Notes under the pieces: generated by a model
The model's input: the letters and a program-made list of their open reading frames with translations, nothing else
Told to the model about the DNA's origin: nothing
Databases searched by the model: none
Part shown: one piece after another, positions 17,390-26,107 of the stretch
Layout of the letters: each line of letters begins with the position of its first letter
Numbering within the stretch: position 1 is the first letter of the stretch
Made by a program: the position numbers and the translations under genes
NCBI GenBank assembly: GCA_965197545.1
Contig: CBDANJ010000008.1
Coordinates: 186,001-250,000 of the forward strand
Reading direction: 5' to 3'
DNA: 64,000 nt
DNA from: CATOSP01 sp965197545
GTDB lineage: Bacteria > Chloroflexota > Dehalococcoidia > Lucifugimonadales > UBA3495

Positions 17390-19255
17390 CTACCGCAAGA
17401 CCCGGTCGTCGCCGACGCGGCGGGTTATCTGCTGCTGGTCCAGGTATTCCAGGAATGGGAGGATGTACTTGCGGCTGGTGTTGAACATTGTCCGAGCTTC
17501 GGCCACGGTAATGCTGCCGTTGGACTTCAGGCGTTCGACCACCCTATCGGACATGTCCCGGTAGGCGGATGAGGAGAATACGATGGACTCGTTCACTTTT
17601 ACGACTTTCCCGTCTTCGACGAGCACCGTCAGTAGTTCCGGGTCCAGACGTTGGTCGCTGGGGGGCGAGTAGGGCTCTTCTTCGAGCGACTTGACGTAAG
17701 CCGCCGCCTGTTGCTCCATTTGTGGGGTCAGCGACACTTCGTGGTCCGGCAGCCGAATGGAAGTCCGGTCCTCCGCCAAGAATCCCTCCGATGTAAGCCT
17801 AGCCACGACCTTCAAGAACACGGGTTGGGGCACTTCCAACCGGGAGCGGATCTCCTGGGTAGGCGCTCCGCGGCGAAGCGGAAACTGGTTGTGATGACGC
17901 TGCAACGCCAACGCCACCTTGCTCTTGAGGATGTTCCAACCCTGGGTTGAGTAGACCACTGCGTCCGAGTCGCTCGCCAGGTCTCCCAGGACCACTACGT
18001 CACCGTCCTCCTCCAACTTCCCGACACGTTCCATTACCTCTTCAACCGGCAAGTTGGACCGCCGGGACAGCGCCGTCGCGCCGCACGGCCCCCATTGGTC
18101 CGCCACGCTGAGCAGGATGTCCTCCCCGGTGCCCTCGTCCAGGGTCATCAGTCTTTCGACGACTTCGGTGGAGAATCGGCGGTGCCGTCGCCTTGGATTC
18201 GGATCGACGACCTGCCCGCCGCCCAAAGTATCTTCGGCAGAGCGAATGACAAAGAAATCTCCCTTGACCATCGGCAATGGGTTGGACAGAAGCACCTGCA
18301 CCCAGCCTTCGTTGCCGGGAGCGAGCCGGTCTGCGTCGAGGAGCCTCACTCTGGCTGGCGACTCGCTGGTGAAGATGTGAAAGGTTACGCCTTCGTTGTG
18401 GCGTAGGGAATGGGGAGCGTTCTTCACCATCCGAAACCGGGCATCCACCCTCATGGTGGTCGGGAGCCAACCAGCGGGGGTCAACACCTGGCCCCGCTCG
18501 ATGTCGCTGCGGGAGAGACCGGAGACGTTCACCGCCAGTCGGACCCCTGGCTGGGCCTCTTCCACCTTGGACTGGTGGCTCTGCAGCCCGCGGATGCGGC
18601 CCTTGCGCCCTGAACCAGCCAGTTCGACTTCTTGTCCCACAGCCAACGAACCGTCGATCAGCGTGCCTGTAACCACCGTGCCGAAGCCGGAAATCGAGAA
18701 GCAACGGTCGATGGGCAGCCGGGGCCGGCCCACGTCCCGTCTCACTTCAGTGTCGTTTAAGACTTGGTCGATGGTGGCCCGTAGATCGTCCAGCCCGTCG
18801 CCGGTGTAGGCGGACACGCCGACCATGGGGCATCCCTCGAAAGAGGTCCCTTCCAGGACGTCTTCCACTTCCGCCTTGACCAACTCCACCAATTCCTCGT
18901 CCACCAGGTCAGTCTTGGTGACAACGACCATGCCCTTGCGGATTTGCAAGATGTCTAAAATCGCCAGGTGTTCCCTGGTCTGGGGCATAATGCTTTCATC
19001 GGCGGCGACGATGAGCATGGCCAGGTCTATGGCGCCCACTCCGGCAACCATATTCTTAATGAAACGCTCGTGGCCGGGCACATCGACGATGCTCACCTCC
19101 CGGCCGCTGGGCAGCTCCATCCAAGCGAAGCCCAGGTCAACAGTCATCTCCCGTTCCTTCTCTTCGGGAAGCCGGTCCGGGTCGATGTTGGTCAGGGCTT
19201 TGACCAGGGTGGACTTGCCGTGGTCGACGTGGCCCGCGGTTCCGATTACATACAT
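17390..19255 (-). CDS. selB: Selenocysteine-specific elongation factor SelB
   Basis: 621 residues. SelB is the GTPase that carries selenocysteyl-tRNA to UGA codons marked by a SECIS hairpin. GTPase motifs: GHVDHGKST at 8-16, the DVPGHERFIKNM switch near 60, and TKTD near 113. Beta-barrel domains follow (FGTVVTGTL near 200), then four winged-helix-like modules in the C-terminal ~250 residues that bind the SECIS, which separates SelB from EF-Tu. Length fits the family. selA, selD and tRNA-Sec are not in the window. The presence of selB implies that the organism makes selenoproteins. hemW follows 72 bp downstream on the same strand. Confidence 0.95.
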   Translation of the reverse strand: MYVIGTAGHVDHGKSTLVKALTNIDPDRLPEEKEREMTVDLGFAWMELPSGREVSIVDVPGHERFIKNMVAGVGAIDLAMLIVAADESIMPQTREHLAILDILQIRKGMVVVTKTDLVDEELVELVKAEVEDVLEGTSFEGCPMVGVSAYTGDGLDDLRATIDQVLNDTEVRRDVGRPRLPIDRCFSISGFGTVVTGTLIDGSLAVGQEVELAGSGRKGRIRGLQSHQSKVEEAQPGVRLAVNVSGLSRSDIERGQVLTPAGWLPTTMRVDARFRMVKNAPHSLRHNEGVTFHIFTSESPARVRLLDADRLAPGNEGWVQVLLSNPLPMVKGDFFVIRSAEDTLGGGQVVDPNPRRRHRRFSTEVVERLMTLDEGTGEDILLSVADQWGPCGATALSRRSNLPVEEVMERVGKLEEDGDVVVLGDLASDSDAVVYSTQGWNILKSKVALALQRHHNQFPLRRGAPTQEIRSRLEVPQPVFLKVVARLTSEGFLAEDRTSIRLPDHEVSLTPQMEQQAAAYVKSLEEEPYSPPSDQRLDPELLTVLVEDGKVVKVNESIVFSSSAYRDMSDRVVERLKSNGSITVAEARTMFNTSRKYILPFLEYLDQQQITRRVGDDRVLR

Positions 19256-19326
19256 AGCGGAAGGACATTCTCCCTGAGCCAGGGTGGGGATGGAGTGATT
19301 TTACACAAAGGGACGTAGGGAGTGTA

Positions 19327-20553
19327 CTACACGAACCTGTTGAACACCTGGTTGGCGATCAGGTATGCGGGCTTCGTGAGACGAAGCTCGCTGCCATTGA
19401 GGTCCAGCAGCCCCAGGTCCACGAGGTCACCTATCTCCGTGTCGAACCGGGCCGCCAGGTCTTCGCCGACACGCACTGACTCAGCTTCAAGGTCCATTCC
19501 GTCCAGCAGCCGGAGCCCGAGGATCATGGCCTCGGCAAAGGAAGTATCCCCTCCGCAATATTCGTAGCCTCCCACCGGGGGAATGGTTTCCAGGAGGTCT
19601 CCAGTGATTTCACCAACCGGACGCGCCTCCGCCCTGGCCCACCGCTCCACTTCCGCCAGGTACTTCACGGGAGAGGAGACGTCCCAGAAACGGTGCTGCG
19701 ACATGCTGGAATGGGCTCCAGGACCAACGCCAAGGTAGGCATGGTTGAGCCAGTAGGCCATGTTGTGGCGGCTCTCCAGTCCGGGCAGACACCAGTTGGA
19801 GATTTCGTAATGGTGGTAGCCCGCGCTCTCCAGGACAGATTCGGCGTGATGGTACATATCGGCGGCCAAGTCGGGGTCGGGCGTCGGCAACTTTCCCTGT
19901 TCTACCCACCGGTGGAGGGGTGTCCCTTCCTCCAGAGTCAGGCAATAAAGGGAGATGTGGGAGGGCATTTGGGAAAGCATCAGTTCCATTGTGTCTACCC
20001 ACTGGAGGTAGGTCTGTTGAGGAAGGCCGTACATCAGGTCCAGGTTTACGTTGGAGAACCCGGCGTTCCGAGCGGCTCCGAACGCCTCCAGCGCCTGGTC
20101 CGCGGAGTGCCGCCGCCCGAGCAGGGACAGAAGGTCGTTGTCCAGGCTCTGGACGCCGATGCTCAGCCGGTTCACCCCTTGCCGCAACAGGGCTTCACAC
20201 GCCCTTTGATCGAGGTCGCCGGGGTTGGCTTCGATGGTGATCTCGGCGGCGTCGGACACGGTATAGGACGAGGCGATTTTCGCCAAAATATGCTGGATTT
20301 GCCCGGGCGGCAGGTAAGAGGGTGTCCCGCCGCCAAAAAATACGGTGTTGACCAGGGGATGTCCCAGCGTCTCTCCCCATAGGTCCAATTCGAGGGTAAG
20401 CGCATTGAGGTACGGCCCCATCAGGTTTTCGATGCCCTGGTAGGTGTTGAAATCGCAATAAGGGCACTTGGTCTTGCAAAACGGGACATGTATGTACAGG
20501 GACGTGCCAGAGCCGGGAACGACGCTAGAATCGCCCTGGGAGTTGCCAGTCAT
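19327..20553 (-). CDS. hemW: Radical SAM protein HemW
   Basis: About 408 residues from the ATG at 20553; upstream codons have no family similarity. The radical SAM cluster motif C-x3-C-x2-C is at residues 26-33 (CKTKCPYC), preceded by SLYIHVPF, the signature of the HemN/HemW group. GGGTPSYLPP follows at the SAM-binding loop, then SIGVQSLDNDLL. It lacks the N-terminal extension of true coproporphyrinogen dehydrogenase HemN, so the heme chaperone HemW is the better call. It lies downstream of selB, with a DUF1232 gene just upstream on the same strand. Confidence 0.9.
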   Translation of the reverse strand: MTGNSQGDSSVVPGSGTSLYIHVPFCKTKCPYCDFNTYQGIENLMGPYLNALTLELDLWGETLGHPLVNTVFFGGGTPSYLPPGQIQHILAKIASSYTVSDAAEITIEANPGDLDQRACEALLRQGVNRLSIGVQSLDNDLLSLLGRRHSADQALEAFGAARNAGFSNVNLDLMYGLPQQTYLQWVDTMELMLSQMPSHISLYCLTLEEGTPLHRWVEQGKLPTPDPDLAADMYHHAESVLESAGYHHYEISNWCLPGLESRHNMAYWLNHAYLGVGPGAHSSMSQHRFWDVSSPVKYLAEVERWARAEARPVGEITGDLLETIPPVGGYEYCGGDTSFAEAMILGLRLLDGMDLEAESVRVGEDLAARFDTEIGDLVDLGLLDLNGSELRLTKPAYLIANQVFNRFV

Positions 20554-20581
20554 ATCCTGACCGCCATCGCAGGGGAAGCGG

Positions 20582-20953
20582 TTAACTCTCGTCAATCGGC
20601 CTGGAGGAACCGTCCACAACCTTGTCAGGGTCTTTTTCCTGTGGAGGATTGTCCGGGGGCTGGATTCCCAGGTGTTCGTTGATGACGTGACGAGGAGAGA
20701 GTTTGAGCAATAGCAACAGGGCCATTCCAAGGACCAAAAAGTCGTCGACCTTGCTGATGACGCCGAACCGGTCGGGAACCAAGTCCCAGGGGGACAGGAA
20801 GTAGAGCAGGGCGAGGGGGACCAGCGCGCGCAACACCAGCGGGACGCGCCGGTCGAATGTCAACCTCCACACCAGAAGAACGTACTTCAGTAGGGGCGGC
20901 AGCAGGCGGGGCCCCAACATCATGATAAGTGGCATCGCTATGCGAAACAGCAT
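20582..20953 (-). CDS. DUF1232 (YkvA-like) membrane protein
   Basis: 123 residues. The core RRVPLVLRALVPLALLYFLS, then WDLVPD and DDFLVLGMALLLLL, matches DUF1232, a small membrane-associated domain of unknown function. Two hydrophobic helices flank the S-P-x-D-L-I/V-P-D motif. The charged C-terminal tail (ending DKVVDGSSRPIDES) probably lies in the cytoplasm. It is 28 bp upstream of hemW and likely in the same transcript. Confidence 0.8.
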   Translation of the reverse strand: MLFRIAMPLIMMLGPRLLPPLLKYVLLVWRLTFDRRVPLVLRALVPLALLYFLSPWDLVPDRFGVISKVDDFLVLGMALLLLLKLSPRHVINEHLGIQPPDNPPQEKDPDKVVDGSSRPIDES

Positions 20954-21281
20954 GGCAGCCTAACGGTCTCCAGGGACCTAAAATTCCTGTGGCGTATTCT
21001 AATTATAAACCAACGGGATGTTGAGGCGGAAGGGAAATCCCCCGCAATCCAGGGCAATCGCGTCTTAATTCGTAACGATGTGGTCGCGCGATTTTCCGAT
21101 GTTTTGTCGTGCAGAATCCGCTTGAAATTGCGTCCGCAACCTGAACCACCGGAAGTTTGATGGACAAAGGGCTCCCAAAAACTGCCTGCTTGGTGTCGAT
21201 AGAGTGCAAAACCCATCCACACTATCAATTAACTTGATATTCATTATGCCCATATTTTAAGACGCGATTGCCCTGCCCCTC
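20954..21281. other. Non-coding stretch upstream of the DUF1232 gene
   Basis: No gene is supported here. The sequence is more AT-rich than its surroundings and may hold the promoter of the DUF1232-hemW unit; no convincing -35/-10 pair was picked out. Confidence 0.4.
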
Positions 21282-21350
21282 AATCCCCCTTTCGCAAAAG
21301 GGGGAGATTATCCGTGACCGTTCCGTGGCCGTTGCTAACTCTGAACAGTC
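21282..21350 (-). repeat. Truncated copy of the 95-bp short element
   Basis: Matches the complement of the element at 31402-31496: the palindromic CCCCCTTTCGCAAAAGGGGG core, then GATTATCCGTGA and GTTGCTAACTCTGAACAGT. One end is missing. It lies next to the first copy of the larger element at 21364. Confidence 0.7.
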
Positions 21351-21363
21351 GCGCCCGTTTCCC

Positions 21364-21588
21364 GTAACTGTTCAGACTAGAGGACGCGGATTGGCTGAAT
21401 CCCACGTCGGTCATCTCTATGATAATCCTCTTGAGATGTCTCGCCGCAACCCGTCATTCCCGCCTTCGCGGGAATCCAGATATGGTAATGATAGGGACCG
21501 TTGTTGGTTGCGAAAGTTCCTGGATTCCGGGTCAAGCCCGGAAAGACGGGCTGGGGGTAGGAAGGACACATCGACTCTGAACAGTTAC
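21364..21588 (-). mobile_element. Miniature element A, copy 1 (225 bp)
   Basis: Ends are GTAACTGTTCAGAC (21364-21377) and CTCTGAACAGTTAC (21575-21588), the same as the right end of the IS66 remnant at 12871. No protein is encoded. It contains the palindrome ATTCCCGCCTTCGCGGGAAT at 21456-21475. The same order of blocks is found, inverted, at 23247-23499. It is probably a miniature inverted-repeat element moved in trans by an IS66-type transposase. Confidence 0.75.
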
Positions 21589-21722
21589 CGTTTCCCTCCG
21601 CTATTCCCGCGGACGCCGATTGGGTTATACTGTGGCATCCTCGGCAACCGAGTGAACCCGGTCCCACGGAGAGCCGAGTCTCGGCAAGGCATCATCTTTC
21701 ATTTCAAAATGGAGCGATTGGA

Positions 21723-23123
21723 ATGACGCTTGGTACTAGGGCAACCACCATCGGAGAGTTGCGGGCCAGCCAATACGAGGTGCTGCCGGTCCGCGAAGAG
21801 ATCCGCAAGAACCTGATATCCAGGATCAGGGCCGAAGAGCTGGTCTTCCCCGGCATCATCGGGTTCGATGAAACGGTAATCCCCCAGTTGGAGAACGCCA
21901 TCCTCGCCGGTCAAGACGTCATTCTGTTGGGTGAACGCGGCCAGGCCAAGTCCCGTTTGATTCGCAGCATGGTGAACCTACTGGACGAAAGCGTGCCCAA
22001 GGTCTCGGGTTGTGAGATCAACGACAACCCCTACGACCCCATTTGCCGCCCCTGCCTGGACAAGGTGGCAGACCTGGGCGACAACACGCCAATCGAATGG
22101 ATATCCAGGGACGAGCGTTATTCCGAAAAGCTGGCCACTCCGGACATCTCAATCGCAGACCTGATCGGGGAGATAGACCCCATCAAGGTCGCCGAAGGCC
22201 ACTACCTCTCCGACGAGCTTGTGATCCACTACGGTCTCGTACCCAGAACCAACCGGGGCATCTTCTGCATCAACGAGCTTCCCGACCTGGCCGAGCGCAT
22301 TCAGGTGGGGTTGTTCAATTTGATGGAAGAGCGGGACGTTCAGATCAAAGGTTACCGCATCCGTCTGCCCCTGGACGTGTACGTAGTGTCCACCGCCAAC
22401 CCGGAGGACTATACCAACCGGGGCCGCATCGTTACGCCCCTGAAGGACCGCTACGGCTCCCAGATACACACCCACTACCCGAAGGACCCCAGAGACGAAA
22501 TCGCCATCATGGAGCAGGAGCGCCGCCGCTTCCCGGATGAAGACAAGCTGATTATCCCCGACTACATGAAAGAAATTCTTGCGGAGGTGACCAGCCAAGC
22601 CCGGCAGAGCAGCGAGATCAACCAGCGCTCCGGAGTAAGCGTCCGGGTGTCCATCTCCAACTTCGAGACATTGTTGGGCAACGCGGTGCGGCGGGCCATC
22701 CTGCACGAGGACGAGTGGGTCTGCCCCAGGTCCAGCGACCTGCCCTACATCGTCGCGTCGTTCACCGGCAAGATCGAGTTGGAGACATTTGAAGAAGGCC
22801 GCGAGAGCCGCGTCACCGATGATTTGACTCGGCGGGCGGTCCTGCGGGTCTTCGGAAGCTATTTCGACGTGGCCGAGTTGGAAGACATCGTGACCGCCTT
22901 CGACCTGGGCCAGACCGCCGAAGTCGGCAGCGAAACAAGGGCTTCCGCCTACCCCCAGCTACTTGGTCAGATTGACGGACTCGCCGCAGCGGTCAAGCGG
23001 CTGACCGGCGACGACCGGGATGAAGCCGTCGCATCAGCGGTGGAATTCGTGCTGGAAGGGCTGCACCTCAACCGCCGCCTGAACTGCGAACGCACCGCCG
23101 CGGGGAACATATACAGGCGGTAG
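21723..23123 (+). CDS. Magnesium-chelatase-like AAA+ ATPase (MoxR/BchI group)
   Basis: 466 residues. It is an AAA+ ATPase of the helix-2-insert clade: Walker A GERGQAKS near residue 80, a Walker B region at GIFCINELPDLAERIQ near 195, and the STANPEDYTNRG sensor I region near 225. The C-terminal ~150 residues are helical. Such ATPases act as chaperones or chelatase motors and normally pair with a von Willebrand A protein encoded next door. No such partner is here: the gene stands alone between two inverted copies of element A, 135 bp before and 124 bp after. A cysteine pair (CRPC) near residue 112 is unusual. The ATG at 21723 follows a GGAGCG. Confidence 0.8.
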   Translation: MTLGTRATTIGELRASQYEVLPVREEIRKNLISRIRAEELVFPGIIGFDETVIPQLENAILAGQDVILLGERGQAKSRLIRSMVNLLDESVPKVSGCEINDNPYDPICRPCLDKVADLGDNTPIEWISRDERYSEKLATPDISIADLIGEIDPIKVAEGHYLSDELVIHYGLVPRTNRGIFCINELPDLAERIQVGLFNLMEERDVQIKGYRIRLPLDVYVVSTANPEDYTNRGRIVTPLKDRYGSQIHTHYPKDPRDEIAIMEQERRRFPDEDKLIIPDYMKEILAEVTSQARQSSEINQRSGVSVRVSISNFETLLGNAVRRAILHEDEWVCPRSSDLPYIVASFTGKIELETFEEGRESRVTDDLTRRAVLRVFGSYFDVAELEDIVTAFDLGQTAEVGSETRASAYPQLLGQIDGLAAAVKRLTGDDRDEAVASAVEFVLEGLHLNRRLNCERTAAGNIYRR

Positions 23124-23246
23124 GGCACGGAAGAGGCCGCGGAAACAGCGTCAACCAGGCGTCCCAGTGGGTAGTATACCGGGTAGCCAGGCGGCCCAGT
23201 ACCTCCCAGCCATAGGCAACTTCCCGCAGGGACACTCCGCCGATGA

Positions 23247-23499
23247 GTAACTGTTCAGGCTCGATACATCTTTCCTGCACCTCCGCCCGTCATTCCGGCC
23301 CCCGTATCCAGTACGGGGCAGGCTTTGAGCCGGAATCTAGGAGCGTCTGCAACTAGCAACGGTCACTATCATTGGCATTCTCGGATTCCCGCGAAGGCGG
23401 GAATGACTGGTTGCGGCTGAGAGATATCGTTTGAGAATCATCATGGGATTGACCGATGTGAGATTCAGCCAATCCGCGTCATCGAGTCTGAACAGTTGC
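23247..23499 (+). mobile_element. Miniature element A, copy 2 (253 bp), inverted to copy 1
   Basis: Ends GTAACTGTTCAGGC (23247-23260) and GTCTGAACAGTTGC (23486-23499). The interior follows copy 1 in reverse: CGATACATCTTTCCTGC, a CCGGAATC block, CTATCATTGGCATTCT, the ATTCCCGCGAAGGCGGGAAT palindrome at 23385-23404, then GATTCAGCCAATCCGCGTC. Together with copy 1 it brackets the ATPase gene. Confidence 0.75.
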
Positions 23500-23540
23500 A
23501 CCGCCACATCTTCCTAGGGGGTGTCGTCATATTCACCTTC

Positions 23541-23629
23541 ATTCCGGCGAAAGCCGGAATCCAGACACGTTGGATAGCCAATGCGTCTTTGCTGGATGCC
23601 GGATTCTGGATTCCCGCCTTCGCGGGAAT
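23541..23629. repeat. Pair of 20-bp palindromes
   Basis: ATTCCGGCGAAAGCCGGAAT at 23541-23560 and ATTCCCGCCTTCGCGGGAAT at 23610-23629. The second has the form ATTCCC-N8-GGGAAT and is also found inside element A copies at 21456 and 23385. These are dispersed REP-like hairpins; here they follow element A copy 2 directly. Confidence 0.75.
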
Positions 23630-23754
23630 GACGAAAACAGACGCTATGAGACTGCTATCCTTAAATTGACGACACGCCCTAGCCAAGAAACACCGGTGGG
23701 TTCTAACCATCAACTTGGGCGTATGGGTTTTGGGGCTGCCCTTGGCCTACTCTT

Positions 23755-24537
23755 TCAGTAAACGACGACCGCGTCGGCGTGTTGCCTGGCCAGCTCAATC
23801 AACCGGCTGGCGTCGCCTTCAGAGTCGCCAAGGGAGACCACCACTCCCCATATCCCCGCGCGGGCTTCCCGGGCGAGACGGGAGACGATTTCTCCAGTGT
23901 TTTCGTCGGTGATGGTCAATTCCACACCCCGGACCATTTGCCGGACCGCGGCAAGGGCATCCGGCCTGCCAGCCACGTAGTCGGCCTGGTTGAGCAGGCC
24001 CCTCACGCCTTCGGAGAGCCGTTCCGGAGACCCGTCTCCCAGGGTGATTACGCTCACAGCGTGCTCTTTGGACCGGAATGCCTCCACATACTTGCGGGTC
24101 AATTCGATCTGCCTGGAGTGGGTGGCTTCGTGGCCGGAAACCCGCTCTACCAACTCCAGCAGCGTCAGCCCGGGAAAAGAGTTGATGGGGTTGGGAGGCG
24201 TTACGGGCTTGCTAAGCTGTTCCGCGGTAAGTCCCGAGACCAGATCTCGGAACCGGCGGTGAGTATCTCCCAGGTGATCTATTTCTTTTTGAAACTGTTC
24301 TTCCCTGGATGAGAAGGGGGGAAGCATGTCCTGCTCACCCCGGGCAATCTTTTCCAGGGCGTCGACGAAGCTCTCGGAATCGACGTGAAGCAGAACTTCC
24401 CTCACAGACCATCGGGAGCCGAGGAAGGCCTCCTCCGCGTCGAGGCCCTCAAGGGAGTCCATGAGGGCACGGTGTCCCTGGTCCAGCCGGACCAACGCCC
24501 GGTTACGGCGGTCCAATAGCGAGTCGGCATCCTTCAT
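23755..24537 (-). CDS. DinB-like protein with a C-terminal tetrapyrrole-methylase-like domain
   Basis: 260 residues. Residues ~10-155 look like a DinB four-helix bundle: SRWSVREVLLHV with the first conserved His, and SGHEATHSRQI with later His residues that would bind a metal. DinB-fold proteins include small-thiol-dependent transferases. Residues ~165-260 read VSVITLGDGSPERLSEGVRG, then ADYVAGRPDAL, and end with VVVSLGDSEGDASRLIELA. This resembles the N-terminal half of SAM-dependent tetrapyrrole methylases (CbiE/CobL type), with GDGSP in the place of the usual GPGDP. The fusion is unusual and the second domain is short. It is the last gene of the importer operon, 2 bp after the preceding stop. 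Confidence 0.55.
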   Translation of the reverse strand: MKDADSLLDRRNRALVRLDQGHRALMDSLEGLDAEEAFLGSRWSVREVLLHVDSESFVDALEKIARGEQDMLPPFSSREEQFQKEIDHLGDTHRRFRDLVSGLTAEQLSKPVTPPNPINSFPGLTLLELVERVSGHEATHSRQIELTRKYVEAFRSKEHAVSVITLGDGSPERLSEGVRGLLNQADYVAGRPDALAAVRQMVRGVELTITDENTGEIVSRLAREARAGIWGVVVSLGDSEGDASRLIELARQHADAVVVY

Positions 24538-24539
24538 GG

Positions 24540-25052
24540 CTATTCCTTCCCGGCGAAGCCCTCGCCGTCAGAGCCTCGGGAACCAGGCCGCTCTGATCTC
24601 CAGGACCGCAGGAGAGACACGCTCGTTTCCGGGGGTGTGGGGCGGTGCGACAGTCTTATTCCTACATGCCAAACCAGGAGCGCCGAGTTGCTGGCGATTA
24701 CGGTGCCGTTCAGGATGGCCTGGGTGGTGGGGTGACGCCACACGCGCGTCCCTTCGATGTCCTCGCCGTACCAGAAGCCTCCCCAGGCGCCTCCCAGGGC
24801 GAATATGACGGCCAGCGCCAGGGGGGCGAGGACAAGCAGTCTATTCCCGTCCGAGCCGCCTTCCAGGTCCAGCCACCAGGCAAGGAACGTGCCCACCCCG
24901 CCACCTATACCGGTTGGAGCAATTAAGAACGGCATCCGGGGAACACCTGCTGGCAAGGAGAAGGCGATGTACCAGCCGACGAAGTATCCCCCGATGGCCA
25001 GCAGCGTGCCCAGGACGATGCCCAACAACAATCGTGCGAGGATGACCAACAA
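24540..25052 (-). CDS. Small membrane protein of the importer operon, unknown function
   Basis: 170 residues with about four hydrophobic segments: LVILARLLLGIVLGTLLAIG at the N-terminus, FLIAPTGIGGGVGTFLAWW, LLVLAPLALAVIFALGGAWG, and a weaker ILNGTVIASNSALLVWHVG. The C-terminus is polar and Arg/Ser-rich. No family is recognised. It lies 18 bp after the permease gene and 2 bp before the DinB-like gene, so it is co-transcribed with the transporter. Confidence 0.55.
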   Translation of the reverse strand: MLVILARLLLGIVLGTLLAIGGYFVGWYIAFSLPAGVPRMPFLIAPTGIGGGVGTFLAWWLDLEGGSDGNRLLVLAPLALAVIFALGGAWGGFWYGEDIEGTRVWRHPTTQAILNGTVIASNSALLVWHVGIRLSHRPTPPETSVSLLRSWRSERPGSRGSDGEGFAGKE

Positions 25053-25070
25053 GGAGTGAGAGTCCCCTCC

Positions 25071-25967
25071 CTACCGGGTGTTCCTGAGCCGTGGGTCCAG
25101 AACGTCCCGTAACGCGTCGCCGGCGAAGTTGAAGGCCAATACCAGCAGGAAGATTGCGGCCCCAGGGGTGAAGGTCAGCCATGGCGCACGTTCGACAGTC
25201 TCGAATGCGTGGCGCAGCATACCTCCCCACGTCGGTGTCGGGGGCTTCACGCCAACGCCCAGGAAGCTCAAGGAGGCCTCGGCGATGATCGCCGCGCCCA
25301 GGCTCAACGTAGCCGCCACGATGATGGGTGCGAAGGAGTTTGGCAGTATATGCCCGAGAATCATACGCAAATTCGATGCCCCAATGGACCGGGCAGCCAT
25401 GACGTAGTCCCGCTCCCTGATTGACAACACCTGGGCGCGAATAAGGCGCGCCTTAGCAGGAGTCGCGGTGATGGCGATGGCCAGGATCACGTTGAGAACG
25501 GCCCCGCCGGTGACGGCCACCAGCCCCAGGGCTAACAGCAACCCCGGGATCGACGCCAGGCCATCTATGAACCGCATCAACACCTCGTCCCACCAGCGGC
25601 CGAAATATCCGGCCATCGTGCCTATCGCGACGCCTGCGAGCACGGAGAGGGCAACGCTCGATACTCCGATTATCAATGAGATGCGCGCGCCGTATATGAG
25701 TCGGCTCAGTTGGTCCCGTCCCAAGCGGTCTGACCCAATCCAAAACTTGGAGGTCGGGGCGGAGAGGTTGTTCATGGGGTCCATCTTGACCGGGTCATGG
25801 CGCGCTAGCAGGGGTGAGAAGACGGCTGCCAGCACCGTTATGGCGATGATCAGGAAGGCAAACTTGGCCAGGCGAATCTTCAGCATTTCCCGCAGGATGA
25901 CTACGGGCCCCCACTCCCGGGCCGCACCCCGCAAGACGTCCACCTGGCGCAGACTTAGGTCCTCCAC
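25071..25967 (-). CDS. ABC transporter permease, DppC/OppC type
   Basis: 298 residues, the second permease of a dipeptide/oligopeptide (family 5) importer. It has the long N-terminus typical of DppC, a first membrane helix (LAKFAFLIIAITVLAAVFSP), GSDRLGRDQLSRLIYGAR and the EAA loop (MAARSIGASNLRMILGHILP) that docks onto the ATPase subunit. FLGVGVKPPTPTWGGML is the usual DppC C-terminal motif. It lies downstream of the DppB-type gene after a 140-bp gap. Substrates of such importers in environmental bacteria range widely, so peptide is only the family default. Confidence 0.92.
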   Translation of the reverse strand: MEDLSLRQVDVLRGAAREWGPVVILREMLKIRLAKFAFLIIAITVLAAVFSPLLARHDPVKMDPMNNLSAPTSKFWIGSDRLGRDQLSRLIYGARISLIIGVSSVALSVLAGVAIGTMAGYFGRWWDEVLMRFIDGLASIPGLLLALGLVAVTGGAVLNVILAIAITATPAKARLIRAQVLSIRERDYVMAARSIGASNLRMILGHILPNSFAPIIVAATLSLGAAIIAEASLSFLGVGVKPPTPTWGGMLRHAFETVERAPWLTFTPGAAIFLLVLAFNFAGDALRDVLDPRLRNTR

Positions 25968-26107
25968 TTATGTCCCCCCGCTACGCAACGAACGCCCGGC
26001 GTAGAATTGAAGTCCCTGGGGCCTCCCACGGTACACCGGCTTCTCCGTTGGTTCCAGGATATCACCCGGGGCCACGGGGCCGAAGCCGGATGTACGGGAG
26101 GACTGGA

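Noticed and set aside
23541..23629. CRISPR-like repeat array
   Set aside because: Only two dissimilar palindromes with unequal context; no regular spacers and no cas genes.
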